Source: Microbacterium telephonicum (GTDB lineage: Bacteria; Actinomycetota; Actinomycetes; Actinomycetales; Microbacteriaceae). From it: a DNA stretch of 64,000 nt. Where the stretch lies: positions 372,001 through 436,000 of the forward strand of contig NZ_RCDB01000002.1 of NCBI RefSeq assembly GCF_003651225.1, in the 5' to 3' direction. This document shows, in pieces, positions 53,312 to 61,522 of the stretch. The notes below the pieces were generated by a model, which searched no databases, was not told the origin of the DNA, and saw nothing but the letters and a program-made list of their open reading frames with translations. The translations under genes and the position numbers were made by a program. Every line of letters begins with the position of its first letter. Positions within the stretch are counted from its first letter, which is position 1.

Positions 53312-53632
53312 ATGTTCAAGCGCATCACCGCCGGAGCAGGCATCATCCTGCTCGCCCTGTCCGTCTCCGCCTGCGCCACGACCGCGGGCTCGGGCACCGA
53401 GGCCACCCCGTCCGCCACCGCATCCGCGAAGCTCGACCGCGTCGAGATGCCCGACGTGACGGGCAAGACCCTCGCCGAGGCCGAGCAGATCCTCGCCGAC
53501 ACCGGCCTGGTCGCCACCTACCCGAACGGCGTCGACATGACCCGCACGGTCGACTCGCAGGGCATCACCGCGGGCCTGCAGGTGCGCGTCGACACCGAGG
53601 TCTTCCTCTCCCCCGCAGCCGCCCAGGGCTGA
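53312..53632 (+). CDS. Small PASTA-domain lipoprotein
   Basis: 106 residues. A lipoprotein signal peptide with lipobox ALSVSAC (Cys 20), a short Thr/Ser linker, then one PASTA module ([37 protein letters not shown]). PASTA domains bind peptidoglycan or muropeptides. A single PASTA on a lipoprotein suggests a cell-wall-attached accessory protein. ATG at 53312 with GAAAGGA 7 bases upstream. The 190 bases before it, after the tRNA terminator, contain a small hairpin (53201-53226) but no clear promoter. Confidence 0.8.
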   Translation: MFKRITAGAGIILLALSVSACATTAGSGTEATPSATASAKLDRVEMPDVTGKTLAEAEQILADTGLVATYPNGVDMTRTVDSQGITAGLQVRVDTEVFLSPAAAQG

Positions 53633-53657
53633 TCGGCAGCGCACGCGGCGGGAGCGG

Positions 53658-54191
53658 TCAGCGCGCTTCGGCCGCGTGCGCGGCACTGTGACCGAGGTAC
53701 GCCTCGGCGTTGCGACGGATGCCGTCGCGCTCCGCGTCGGTCAGCTCCCGCCGCACTTTCGCAGGCACGCCCGCCACGAGCGAACCCGCCGGCACGACGG
53801 TGCCCTCCAGCACGACCGCCCCGGCGGCCACGAGTGCTCCCGCGCCGATCTCGGCGCCGTTGAGCACCACCGCGCCCATCCCCACCAAGGCTCCGTCGCC
53901 GATCGTGCAGCCGTGGATCACCGCGTTGTGCCCGACGGAGACGTCCGCGCCGAGCACGACGGGCCGCCCCGCGTCGACGTGCACCGCGACGCCGTCCTGC
54001 AGATTGCTCCGCGCGCCCACGGTGATGGTCGCCTTCTCCGCGCGCAGCACCGCGTTGAACCACACGCTCGCATGATCGCCGAGCTCGACGTCGCCCACGA
54101 TGCGCGCCCCGGCGGCGACGAACGCCGACGCCGAAATGCGCGGCGTGTGTCCGCCGACGGAGTGGATACCGGCATCCGCGCTGATGGTCAT
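53658..54191 (-). CDS. Gamma-carbonic anhydrase family protein
   Basis: 177 residues of left-handed beta-helix hexapeptide repeats (for example VVLGADVSVGHNAVIHGCTIGDGALVG, seen in parts). Zinc-ligand histidines occur in AVHVD, VGHNAVIHG. The C-terminal helix ELTDAERDGIRRNAEAYLGH is typical. Either a carbonic anhydrase or an acyl-carrier-type transferase relative such as PaaY. Leaderless start TAGCGT-6-ATG. Confidence 0.87.
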   Translation of the reverse strand: MTISADAGIHSVGGHTPRISASAFVAAGARIVGDVELGDHASVWFNAVLRAEKATITVGARSNLQDGVAVHVDAGRPVVLGADVSVGHNAVIHGCTIGDGALVGMGAVVLNGAEIGAGALVAAGAVVLEGTVVPAGSLVAGVPAKVRRELTDAERDGIRRNAEAYLGHSAAHAAEAR

Positions 54192-54197
54192 CCCCCG

Positions 54198-54203
54198 ACG
54201 CTA
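54198..54203 (-). promoter_or_regulatory. Leaderless -10 TAGCGT for the gamma-CA gene
   Basis: TAGCGT on the minus strand, 6 bases before ATG at 54191. Confidence 0.6.
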
Positions 54204-54241
54204 GCGCGTCGCGCGGGTTAGCCGAGCCTGCTCTTGCTTGC

Positions 54242-54266
54242 GGAATACCACGAGGTGCGTAGCGTT
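54242..54266 (+). promoter_or_regulatory. Possible stress promoter of dps
   Basis: GGAAT (54242-54246), 17 bases, GTT (54264-54266): close to the ECF/SigR-SigH pattern. An alternative ordinary -10 TAGCGT (54260-54265) overlaps it. Confidence 0.35.
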
Positions 54267-54316
54267 TTCTCTGATGCGGGCCGGGAATGCCCGCGCACAG
54301 AAGCGAGGAGAAGAAC

Positions 54317-54802
54317 ATGAGCAAGACGCAGACGATCCCCATGACGGCCGCCGGCCCCGAGGCCGCTGCCGGCACCGCCCAGTTCCTCACCCCCGTCGTC
54401 CTCGGCCTCCAGGCGCTCGCCGTCAACGGCAAGCAGGCCCACTGGAATGTCCGCGGCGCGAACTTCATCGCCATCCACGAGCTGCTCGACCAGGTCGTGG
54501 CGAACGCGCAGGCGTCGGCGGATCTCGCCGCGGAGCGCATCGTCGCCCTCGGCCTGCCGATCGACGCGCGCGTGAGCGCCGTCGCCGAGAAGGGCAAGAA
54601 CTCGGGCGTCCCCGCCGGCTTCGCGCAGTGGCAGGACGAGATCTCCGCGATCGTCGCCGACATGGACGTCGTCATCGCCGACGTCCAGTCCGCGATCGAC
54701 GGGCTCGACGAGGTCGACCTCACCAGCCAGGATGCCGCGATCGCGATCAAGGCCGCCCTCGAGAAGGACCGCTGGTTCCTCTCGGCGCACCTCGCCGCCT
54801 GA
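54317..54802 (+). CDS. dps: Dps family DNA-binding ferritin
   Basis: 161 residues. Dodecameric mini-ferritin that oxidises and stores iron and protects DNA during starvation and peroxide stress. Ferroxidase-site residues H42, H54 and D58 are in QAHWNVRGANFIAIHELLDQV (read in parts). The N-terminal tail is short with one Lys. ATG with GAGGAG 6 bases upstream. A 112-base leader region contains a possible ECF promoter; a strong terminator follows. Confidence 0.93.
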   Translation: MSKTQTIPMTAAGPEAAAGTAQFLTPVVLGLQALAVNGKQAHWNVRGANFIAIHELLDQVVANAQASADLAAERIVALGLPIDARVSAVAEKGKNSGVPAGFAQWQDEISAIVADMDVVIADVQSAIDGLDEVDLTSQDAAIAIKAALEKDRWFLSAHLAA

Positions 54803-54819
54803 CCGCGACCGCTCCGCCG

Positions 54820-54852
54820 ACGAAGCCCCGGGCACCACGCCCGGGGCTTCGT
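54820..54852 (+). terminator. dps terminator
   Basis: Perfect 13-bp arms 54820-54832/54840-54852, 17 bases after the stop. Confidence 0.85.
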
Positions 54853-54860
54853 CGCGTCCG

Positions 54861-54970
54861 CGCCGAGCTCGCCGGTCACGCGCCGAGCTCGCCGGTCGCG
54901 CGCCGAGTTCACCGGCGAACTCGCGGCCGAACCGGCGGACTCGCGGTCGGACCGGCGAACTCGCGGATCA
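54861..54970. repeat. Mirrored array of 20-bp repeats
   Basis: Three forward units beginning CGCCGAGYTC at 54861, 54881 and 54901, then three inverted units beginning CGRACTCGCGG at 54916, 54936 and 54956. Spacing within each half is exactly 20 bp. The last unit runs into the stop codon of the amidohydrolase gene. The array can fold into a long stem. Confidence 0.8.
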
Positions 54971-56467
54971 GTACACGTGCGTGAGACGGGACTCGAGCAG
55001 CGTCGCGAGCACGCCCGCGCCGCGCAATGACGACTCATCGGCGGTCAACGGGTCGACGTCGACGATCGCCAGGTCCGCCGTGTCCCCCGGCGACAGCGCC
55101 GACCCGGATGCGGAGCCACCGGCCGTCGACGCGGCCAGCGCCGTCGCGGCGTCGACCCCCTGTTCGGGGCGCCATGCCGGGCGTCCGTCGCGGGTGCGGT
55201 GCACGGCCGCCGCCATCGCCGCCCACGGGTCCAGGGGTGCCACCGGCGCGTCCGACCCGAACAGCAGCGTGGCGCCGGCATCCGCCAGGGCGCGCAGCGG
55301 GTAGGGCACCGCCGTCTGATCGGCCCACACGCTGTCGGTCAGGTCGCGGTCGTCGACGGCGTGCTCGGGCTGCACGCTCGCCCCCACGCCGAGGCGCGCG
55401 AAGCGCGGGATGTCGACGTGCGCGACCAGCTGCGCGTGCTCGATGGTGCCGGTCGCGCCGGTCGCGGCGAACGCGTCGAGCGCGTGCGAGTTGGCGACGT
55501 CGCCGATCGCGTGCACGGCGCAGCTGAGTCCTGCGCCCGTCGCGCGGGTCATCAGCTCCCGCAGTTCGTGCGGCGGCACCGTGAGCAGGCCGTGGTTGTG
55601 CGGGTCGCCGGGGTACGCGTGCGAGCACGCCGCCGTCCGCGTGCCGAGCGAGCCGTCGGTGATCACCTTCAACGACCCCACCCGCACGAGCCCATCCGGG
55701 TCGAGGGCGTCGCCCGTCTGCAGCCCCTCGGCGATCGCCCGCTCGAGCAGGGCCGGATAGATCCCGAACGACACCCGCGTCGTGTCGAAGCCGGCTTCCA
55801 GGCGACGCGCCCACGCTTCGGCGTTCCAGGCCATGTCGAGGTCGACGATGCCGGTGATCCCCCGCGCCGCGGCCGCCTGCAGGGCATCGCGAACGAGACC
55901 GTCGGCCACGAGCGGGTCGGCGGCGTTGAGGCGGCGCGAGATTTCAAACGCGGGCTCCTCGCGCAGCTTCCCGTCATCCGTCGCGGCGAACCCTTCGCGT
56001 CGGAACGCGGCCGAGTTCAGCCACACACTGTGCACGTCGGCGTTGATGAGATAGGTGGGGACGTCGCCGGTCGTCTCGTCGAGCAGCGCGCGGGTCGGGG
56101 CGTCGGGCCACAGCGCGTCACGGAATCCGGTGCCGATCCGGCGGCCGTCTCCGAGAACCGGGGCCGCACCCATGCGCCCCGCCGCCTCCGACGCCGTCGC
56201 GGCATCGCCGAGCGCGGTGCGCTGGGCGACCAGAGCCCACTGCACCGTGTGCACGTGGTGGTCCCACAGGCCGGGGATCACCCACGCGCCGTCGGCGTCG
56301 ACGACGCGTCCCCGCCGCGGCAGGGCGCCCGCGGGCGCGATGTCGGCGATGCGGCCGTCCCGCAGGTGCAGATCGACGAGCGCGTCGCCGAACGGATCCA
56401 GCCGGTCGGCACCGGTCAGCCGGGCGCGTGTGATGACATCGACCCGGTCCCCGCGCAGGGCGGTCAC
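54968..56467 (-). CDS. Amidohydrolase (YtcJ-like)
   Basis: 499-residue metal-dependent hydrolase. The N-terminal beta-sandwich strand set ends in GAWVIPGLWDHHVHTVQW with the HxH metal site. Further ligands are in TIEHAQLV and LLFGSDAPVAPLDPW. The large insertion in the barrel is typical of the YtcJ/LAF3-like branch, whose substrates are mostly unknown N-acyl or cyclic amides. The GTG start overlaps the paiB-like stop (GTGA), so both are co-translated. Confidence 0.87.
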   Translation of the reverse strand: MTALRGDRVDVITRARLTGADRLDPFGDALVDLHLRDGRIADIAPAGALPRRGRVVDADGAWVIPGLWDHHVHTVQWALVAQRTALGDAATASEAAGRMGAAPVLGDGRRIGTGFRDALWPDAPTRALLDETTGDVPTYLINADVHSVWLNSAAFRREGFAATDDGKLREEPAFEISRRLNAADPLVADGLVRDALQAAAARGITGIVDLDMAWNAEAWARRLEAGFDTTRVSFGIYPALLERAIAEGLQTGDALDPDGLVRVGSLKVITDGSLGTRTAACSHAYPGDPHNHGLLTVPPHELRELMTRATGAGLSCAVHAIGDVANSHALDAFAATGATGTIEHAQLVAHVDIPRFARLGVGASVQPEHAVDDRDLTDSVWADQTAVPYPLRALADAGATLLFGSDAPVAPLDPWAAMAAAVHRTRDGRPAWRPEQGVDAATALAASTAGGSASGSALSPGDTADLAIVDVDPLTADESSLRGAGVLATLLESRLTHVY

Positions 56468-57114
56468 GACACGCCCCGCGCGGCGCGCAGCGCCTCGTGC
56501 GCACGCCGCATCTCCATCGGCAGTCGCGGATCCGCGTACGGTCCGGACCCGGCCTCGAGCTGCGCGATGACGGTGTCGACCACGGCGTCGGGGCGGTTCT
56601 GGCTGAGCTTGCGCTTGGCGGTCACCCTCGTCGGGGTGAGCCGGAATCCGACCGTGCCGCGTTCGAGGCGCGTGAGGAACTCGGCGTCGTTCGGCGGCTC
56701 CCACAGCAGGCGCGGCTGCGGCATCGCCTCTTCGAACCGCGCCACGAGCCGCTCCAGCACGACGAGGTTCTCGGCGGGGCTGAGGATCTCGGGGACACCG
56801 GCCAGGTGCACGGCGACGTAGTTCCAGGTGGGCACCTCGGGTCCCGGCGGATACCAGCCCGGCGAGATGTAGCCGTGCGGGCCCTGCACGACGACGAGCA
56901 GCTCGCGCTCGCCAAGACCCAGGACGGCGTCGTCCGGCCGCCCCACGTGACCGACGATCGTCAGGTCGTCGCGCTCTTCGTCCAGCAACACCGCGTAGTG
57001 CGAGGCGACGAGTCCGGCATCCGTGTCGGCGACGAGGGTCACCCAGGGGTTCTGCTCGATCACGCGACGGAGCTCGGCGATGTCGGTCATCGCGAAGCTG
57101 GGGTTCTGTCTCAC
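56464..57114 (-). CDS. paiB: PaiB-like FMN-binding negative regulator
   Basis: 216 residues. Split-barrel flavin-binding fold of the PaiB family: LVASHYAVLLDE, then IVGHVGRPD, GYISPGWYP and PTWNYVAVHLAG, and AKRKLSQNR near the C terminus. Bacillus PaiB represses sporulation and degradative-enzyme genes; the role in actinobacteria is not established and enzyme-like function is possible. GTG start with GAGGA upstream. First gene of the pair with the amidohydrolase. Confidence 0.85.
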   Translation of the reverse strand: MRQNPSFAMTDIAELRRVIEQNPWVTLVADTDAGLVASHYAVLLDEERDDLTIVGHVGRPDDAVLGLGERELLVVVQGPHGYISPGWYPPGPEVPTWNYVAVHLAGVPEILSPAENLVVLERLVARFEEAMPQPRLLWEPPNDAEFLTRLERGTVGFRLTPTRVTAKRKLSQNRPDAVVDTVIAQLEAGSGPYADPRLPMEMRRAHEALRAARGVS

Positions 57115-57163
57115 GGCTTCCTCGTCTCCGGGCGGGTGCGCGTCGTCGTCGCCAGGGTGCGGA

Positions 57164-58159
57164 TCACCGCTGGCAGTTCGGGCACCAGTACAGCTTGCGG
57201 GCGGCCATCTCCTCCAGCACGATGGCGGTGCCGCACACGCGGCACGGGAGACCGGCGCGATGGTAGACCCAGTGCCGGTCGTCGCGGGAGGCCATGGCGC
57301 GGCGGTAGGCGTCGGGATCGAGGTCGTCCATCGTCATCATCTGGCCGGTCTCGACCCCGATCGCCAGCAGCCGCACCCAGTCACGCCAAATGCCGCGCAC
57401 GACCTCATCCGGCACGTCGCGACCCGGGGTGTGCGGATCCAGCCGGGCACGGAACAGCAGTTCCGCCCGGTACACGTTCCCGATCCCGCTGACGACGGAC
57501 TGGTCCATCAGCAGCAGGCCGATGGGGGTGGGCTTGCGCCGCACGACGGCGGCGAAGCGCTCCTCGCCGGCCGCGGCATCGTCGACGAGCGGGTCGGGTC
57601 CGAGGGAGGCGACCGTCGCCGCCATCTCCTCCGGCGTCTGCAGCTGACACGCGGTGGGACCGCGCAGGTCGGCGCTCGTGGCCTCGGTCAGCAGTCGCAG
57701 CCGCACCTGTCCGACGATCGGCGGCGGCCACTGCTCGCCGTCGTCGGCGAGACCGCGGGTCTGCTCGCTCATGCGCACGTGCCCGCGCGCCTTGCGGGGT
57801 GCGCCGATCGAGGTGAGCGAGTTCTCACCGGCCGCGTCGAAGACCGGCGGCAGATCGGTGCCGCGCTGGTTGGTCTGCCCCATCCGCCCGTTGGCGGAGG
57901 CGATCGTCGGGTCGACGATGATCTCGCCGGCGAAGTCCCACGCGCCGTACATCCCGAGGTGCACCCGCAACCAGATGTCGTCGTCGAACTCGAGGAACAT
58001 CTGCTTGCCGACGGCCCGCACCTGCGTGGCCGTGCGCCCGTCGATGACGGCGGCGCCCTCGGCGAAGCGGCCCTGCGGGCTCGACGCGGCGACGCGATGG
58101 CCGACGACGTTGCGGTCGAACTGCCGGGCGATGCGATGGACGGAGTGGCCCTCGGGCAT
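57164..58159 (-). CDS. nei: Fpg/Nei-family DNA glycosylase
   Basis: 331 residues. Base-excision repair enzyme removing oxidised bases and cutting the strand. Begins MPEGHSVHRIA, the Nei-type N terminus with catalytic Pro2 and Glu3; the helix-two-turn-helix with GIGNVYRAELLF is at about 225; the C-terminal zinc finger has CRVCG and CPNCQ. The MPEGH start fits the actinobacterial Nei2/Nei1 branch rather than Fpg. It shares one base with the rpiB stop (TGATG). Confidence 0.92.
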   Translation of the reverse strand: MPEGHSVHRIARQFDRNVVGHRVAASSPQGRFAEGAAVIDGRTATQVRAVGKQMFLEFDDDIWLRVHLGMYGAWDFAGEIIVDPTIASANGRMGQTNQRGTDLPPVFDAAGENSLTSIGAPRKARGHVRMSEQTRGLADDGEQWPPPIVGQVRLRLLTEATSADLRGPTACQLQTPEEMAATVASLGPDPLVDDAAAGEERFAAVVRRKPTPIGLLLMDQSVVSGIGNVYRAELLFRARLDPHTPGRDVPDEVVRGIWRDWVRLLAIGVETGQMMTMDDLDPDAYRRAMASRDDRHWVYHRAGLPCRVCGTAIVLEEMAARKLYWCPNCQR

Positions 58160-58710
58160 CAGCCCGCTTCCGGGTCGATCGCGTCGGACGATTCGCCGCC
58201 GTGGGGCTTTGACCCTGCGGGGGCGGTCGCACGCGGGTCGGGGACGAGGGACCCGTCGGTCTCGTACGCGGCGAGCTGCGCGATGCGACGCAAGTGGCGC
58301 TCCTCGCCGCTGAACGGGGTCGAGATGAAGCGGTCGATGAAGGCGATCGCCTCGTCGACGGTGTGCTGGCGCGCCCCGATGGAGATGACGTTGGCGTCAT
58401 TGTGCTCACGGGCGAGCTCGGCGGTCGCGATGCTCCACACGAGGGCAGCGCGGATGCCGAACACCTTGTTCGCGGCGATCTGCTCGCCGTTGCCCGAGCC
58501 GCCGAAGACGACACCCAGCGTCTCGACGCCCTGAGCCTGGTCGGCGGCGACCGCCTGGGCCGCCCGGATGCAGAACGCCGGGTAGTCGTCGAGCGGGTCG
58601 TACTCGACGGGGCCGTGGTCGACGACGTCGTGACCGAGACCGACGAGATGATGCTGCAGCTGGGTGGAGAACTCGAGACCCGCGTGGTCGGTCGCGATGT
58701 GGATGCGCAT
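58159..58710 (-). CDS. rpiB: Ribose-5-phosphate isomerase B
   Basis: 183 residues. Interconverts ribulose- and ribose-5-phosphate. The loop VVFGGSGNGEQIAANKV carries the Glu (E76) used by the mycobacterial form in place of the enterobacterial Cys; the phosphate/anomer region is HNDANVISIGARQHTVDEA. The last 25 residues are a low-complexity tail. Leaderless start TAGGAT-6-ATG; first gene of rpiB-nei. Confidence 0.94.
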   Translation of the reverse strand: MRIHIATDHAGLEFSTQLQHHLVGLGHDVVDHGPVEYDPLDDYPAFCIRAAQAVAADQAQGVETLGVVFGGSGNGEQIAANKVFGIRAALVWSIATAELAREHNDANVISIGARQHTVDEAIAFIDRFISTPFSGEERHLRRIAQLAAYETDGSLVPDPRATAPAGSKPHGGESSDAIDPEAG

Positions 58711-58716
58711 GGACTC

Positions 58717-58722
58717 ATCCTA
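58717..58722 (-). promoter_or_regulatory. Leaderless -10 TAGGAT for rpiB
   Basis: TAGGAT on the minus strand, 6 bases before ATG at 58710. Confidence 0.6.
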
Positions 58723-58770
58723 GAGTCGCCGATCTCGCCCGCCGGCTCGGTCCGAAGGCCGGTGCGCGCG

Positions 58771-58776
58771 TAGGCT
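58771..58776 (+). promoter_or_regulatory. -10 hexamer TAGGCT for pepN
   Basis: TAGGCT 106 bases before the pepN GTG, giving a leader of about 93 bases with a 7-bp hairpin CGGATGC-G-GCATCCG and a GGGAG site. Confidence 0.45.
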
Positions 58777-58876
58777 GGGGCGGGTTGTCGCTGTCGCCAG
58801 CAGCGCCCCGACGACCGTCCGGATGCGGCATCCGCCCGCTCCGCCCATCCCACCCACACCCACGGGAGCCACTGCA

Positions 58877-61429
58877 GTGCCTGGAGAGAACCTCACCCGC
58901 ATCGAGGCGCAGGAGCGCCGCGCGATCGTCGACACCGAGTCGTACGACATCGCCCTCGACCTCACGAAGGGCGCCGAGGTGTTCGGCTCGCGCGCCGTCA
59001 TCCGCTTCCGCGCCACGGAGGGCGCGTCGACGTTCATCGACCTCATCGCCCGCGAGGTGCGCGAGATCACGCTCAACGGCGCGCCGCTCGACCCCGCGTC
59101 AGTCTTCGCCGACTCCCGCATCGCCCTGGCCGGCCTCGCAGCCGACAACGAGCTGATCGTCGACGCCGACTGCCTGTACACGAACACGGGCGAGGGCCTG
59201 CACCGCTTCGTCGACCCGGTCGACGGCGAGGTCTACCTCTACTCGCAGTTCGAGGTGCCCGACTCGCGGCGCGTGTTCGCGGTGTTCGAGCAGCCCGACC
59301 TGAAGGCGACGTTCCGCTTCACGGTCACCGCGCCGGCGGCCTGGAAGGTCGTCTCCAACTCGCCCACGCCAGAACCGCTGCCCGCCGGCGAGGGAACCGC
59401 GACCTGGAGCTTCGAGCCCACCCCGCGGATCTCGTCGTACATCACCGCGCTCGTCGCCGGCCCGTACGAGGCCACCTTCTCGGAGCTGACGAGCGCCGAC
59501 GGCCGCGTCGTCCCGCTGGGCGTCTACGGCCGCAAGAGCCTGTGGCAGCACCTCGACGCCGACTACATCTTCGACAAGACCCGCGAGGGCTTCGCCTACT
59601 TCGAGTCGAAGTTCGGCGTCCCCTACCCCTTCGCCAAGTACGACCAGCTGTTCGTCCCCGAGTTCAACGCGGGCGCGATGGAGAACGCCGGCGCGGTGAC
59701 CTTCACCGAGACGTATGTGTTCCGCTCGAAGGTCACCGACGCCGTGAAGGAGCGTCGCGTCGTGACGATCCTGCACGAGCTGGCCCACATGTGGTTCGGC
59801 GACCTCGTCACCATGAAGTGGTGGAACGACCTGTGGCTGAACGAGTCGTTCGCGGAGTGGGCCTCCACGATCGCCACGGCCGAGGCCACCGAGTGGACCG
59901 AGGCGTGGACGACGTTCAACGCCATGGAGAAGAGCTGGGCGTACCGTCAGGACCAGCTGCCCTCCACCCACCCCGTCGTCGCGACGATCAACGACCTCGA
60001 GGACGTGCAGGTCAACTTCGACGGGATCACCTACGCCAAGGGCGGGTCGGTGCTCAAGCAGCTGGCCGCCTGGGTGGGCATCGAGGAGTTCTTCGCGGGT
60101 GTCTCGGCGTACTTCCGCAAGCACGCGTGGGGCAACACCGAGCTGAGCGATCTGCTCGTCGAGCTCGAGGCCACGAGCGGCCGCGACCTGTCGACCTGGT
60201 CGAAGAAGTGGCTCGAGACGGCCGGCGTCAACACCCTCTCCCCCGAGCTGCGCGTCGACGGCTCCGGCGTGATCTCGCGGTTCGCGATCGTGCAGACGGC
60301 CCCGGCCGACTACCCGACGATCCGTCCGCACCGCCTCGGCGTCGGCTTCTACGCGCTGGAGGGCGACGCCCTCGTGCGCACCCACCACGTCGAGATCGAC
60401 GTCGACGGCGACCTCACGGAGGTGCCCAAGCTCGCCGGGATCGCCCAGCCCGACCTGATCCTGCTCAACGACGAGGATCTCGCGTACGCGAAGATCCGCC
60501 TCGACGAGCGGTCGCTGCGCACCGCGATCGCCCACCTCGGCAAGATCAGCGACCCCCTCGGCCGCTCGCTCGTGTGGGGGGCGGCGTGGGATCAGACCCG
60601 GGATGCCGAGGCCTCCGCATCCGACTACGTCGATCTCGTGCTCGGCAACATCGGCACCGAGACCGAGTCCACGACCGTGCGCACGACGCTCGCGCAGCTG
60701 CAGCTCGCCGCGAACGCGTACGTCGCCCCGGAGCGCCGTGAGGCGACGCGCGCGAAGGTCGCCGACGCCCTGTGGTCGCTCGCGACGCAGGCCGACGCCG
60801 GCAGCGACAGCCAGCTGCAGTTCGTCACCGGCTTCGCCTCCGCCGCCGCGACCCCCGCGCAGTGGGCCCAGGTCGAGAGCCTGCGCAGCGGCGCGACCGC
60901 CCTGGACGGCCTCGAGATCGACGCCGACCTGTCGTGGGCGCTGCTGGTGTCGCTCGCCGCCGGCGGCGTCGTCACCGCCGCCGACATCGACGCCGCGCTG
61001 GCCGCGGACAACACCGCGAAGGGCGGCGAGTTCGCGGCTCAGGCGAAGGCCGCTCTGCCGGATGTCGCCGCCAAGCGTGTCGCGTGGGCCTCACTGATCG
61101 ACAGCGCCGACCTGCCCAACACTGTCGTCCGCTCGGCGGCCGCGGGCTTCGTGCACCCGGCGGGGATCGAGTCCCTCTCGGAGTTCGTCGGCCCGTACTT
61201 CGAGATGCTGCTGCCCATCTGGGAGTCGCGGACGTATCAGATCGCGAACTACCTGATCACGGGGCTGTACCCCGCACCGCTGGCCTCCACCGCGCTGCGC
61301 GACGCGACGCGCGGCTGGCTCGAGGTGCACGCCGACGCGCCCGCCGCGCTGCGCCGTCTCGTGGCCGAGAACCTCGCCGGGGTCGAGCGCGCCTTGGCCG
61401 TGCAGGACGCCGACGCGACACGCGGCTGA
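58877..61429 (+). CDS. pepN: Aminopeptidase N (M1 family)
   Basis: 850-residue zinc aminopeptidase, cytoplasmic. Starts MPGENLTRIEAQERR; the GTG at 58877 has GGGAG 8 bases upstream and is preferred to an ATG at 58823. Substrate-recognition GAMENAGAVTF precedes the zinc site HELAHMWFGD (H300, E301, H304) with the third Glu in NESFAEW. The C-terminal half is the helical ERAP1-like domain. The next large hairpin (61447-61503) ends the transcript. Confidence 0.95.
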   Translation: MPGENLTRIEAQERRAIVDTESYDIALDLTKGAEVFGSRAVIRFRATEGASTFIDLIAREVREITLNGAPLDPASVFADSRIALAGLAADNELIVDADCLYTNTGEGLHRFVDPVDGEVYLYSQFEVPDSRRVFAVFEQPDLKATFRFTVTAPAAWKVVSNSPTPEPLPAGEGTATWSFEPTPRISSYITALVAGPYEATFSELTSADGRVVPLGVYGRKSLWQHLDADYIFDKTREGFAYFESKFGVPYPFAKYDQLFVPEFNAGAMENAGAVTFTETYVFRSKVTDAVKERRVVTILHELAHMWFGDLVTMKWWNDLWLNESFAEWASTIATAEATEWTEAWTTFNAMEKSWAYRQDQLPSTHPVVATINDLEDVQVNFDGITYAKGGSVLKQLAAWVGIEEFFAGVSAYFRKHAWGNTELSDLLVELEATSGRDLSTWSKKWLETAGVNTLSPELRVDGSGVISRFAIVQTAPADYPTIRPHRLGVGFYALEGDALVRTHHVEIDVDGDLTEVPKLAGIAQPDLILLNDEDLAYAKIRLDERSLRTAIAHLGKISDPLGRSLVWGAAWDQTRDAEASASDYVDLVLGNIGTETESTTVRTTLAQLQLAANAYVAPERREATRAKVADALWSLATQADAGSDSQLQFVTGFASAAATPAQWAQVESLRSGATALDGLEIDADLSWALLVSLAAGGVVTAADIDAALAADNTAKGGEFAAQAKAALPDVAAKRVAWASLIDSADLPNTVVRSAAAGFVHPAGIESLSEFVGPYFEMLLPIWESRTYQIANYLITGLYPAPLASTALRDATRGWLEVHADAPAALRRLVAENLAGVERALAVQDADATRG

Positions 61430-61446
61430 GCGCCCGCTCATCCTTT

Positions 61447-61503
61447 CGGGGGACGCGGGATCGCCGGAATCTACGACTTCCGGACGATTCCCCGCGTCCC
61501 CCG
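61447..61503 (+). terminator. Long pepN terminator hairpin
   Basis: Outer 13-bp perfect arms 61447-61459/61491-61503 and an inner CCGGAA/TTCCGG pair (61464-61469/61478-61483). The right arm ends 7 bases before the -10 of the next gene. Confidence 0.8.
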
Positions 61504-61509
61504 AGTGCG

Positions 61510-61515
61510 TAGCGT
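61510..61515 (+). promoter_or_regulatory. Leaderless -10 TAGCGT for the ABC transporter operon
   Basis: TAGCGT, 7 bases, then GTG at 61523. Confidence 0.55.
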
Positions 61516-61522
61516 GGGACGC

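Noticed and set aside
54238..54984. Arg-rich open frame through dps and the 20-bp repeats
   Set aside because: It is a shadow of dps in another frame and then a translation of the repeats; no start signals.
58777..58876. Riboswitch in the pepN leader
   Set aside because: The only structure is a 7-bp hairpin with a one-base loop made by CGGATGC/GCATCCG; no known aptamer features.
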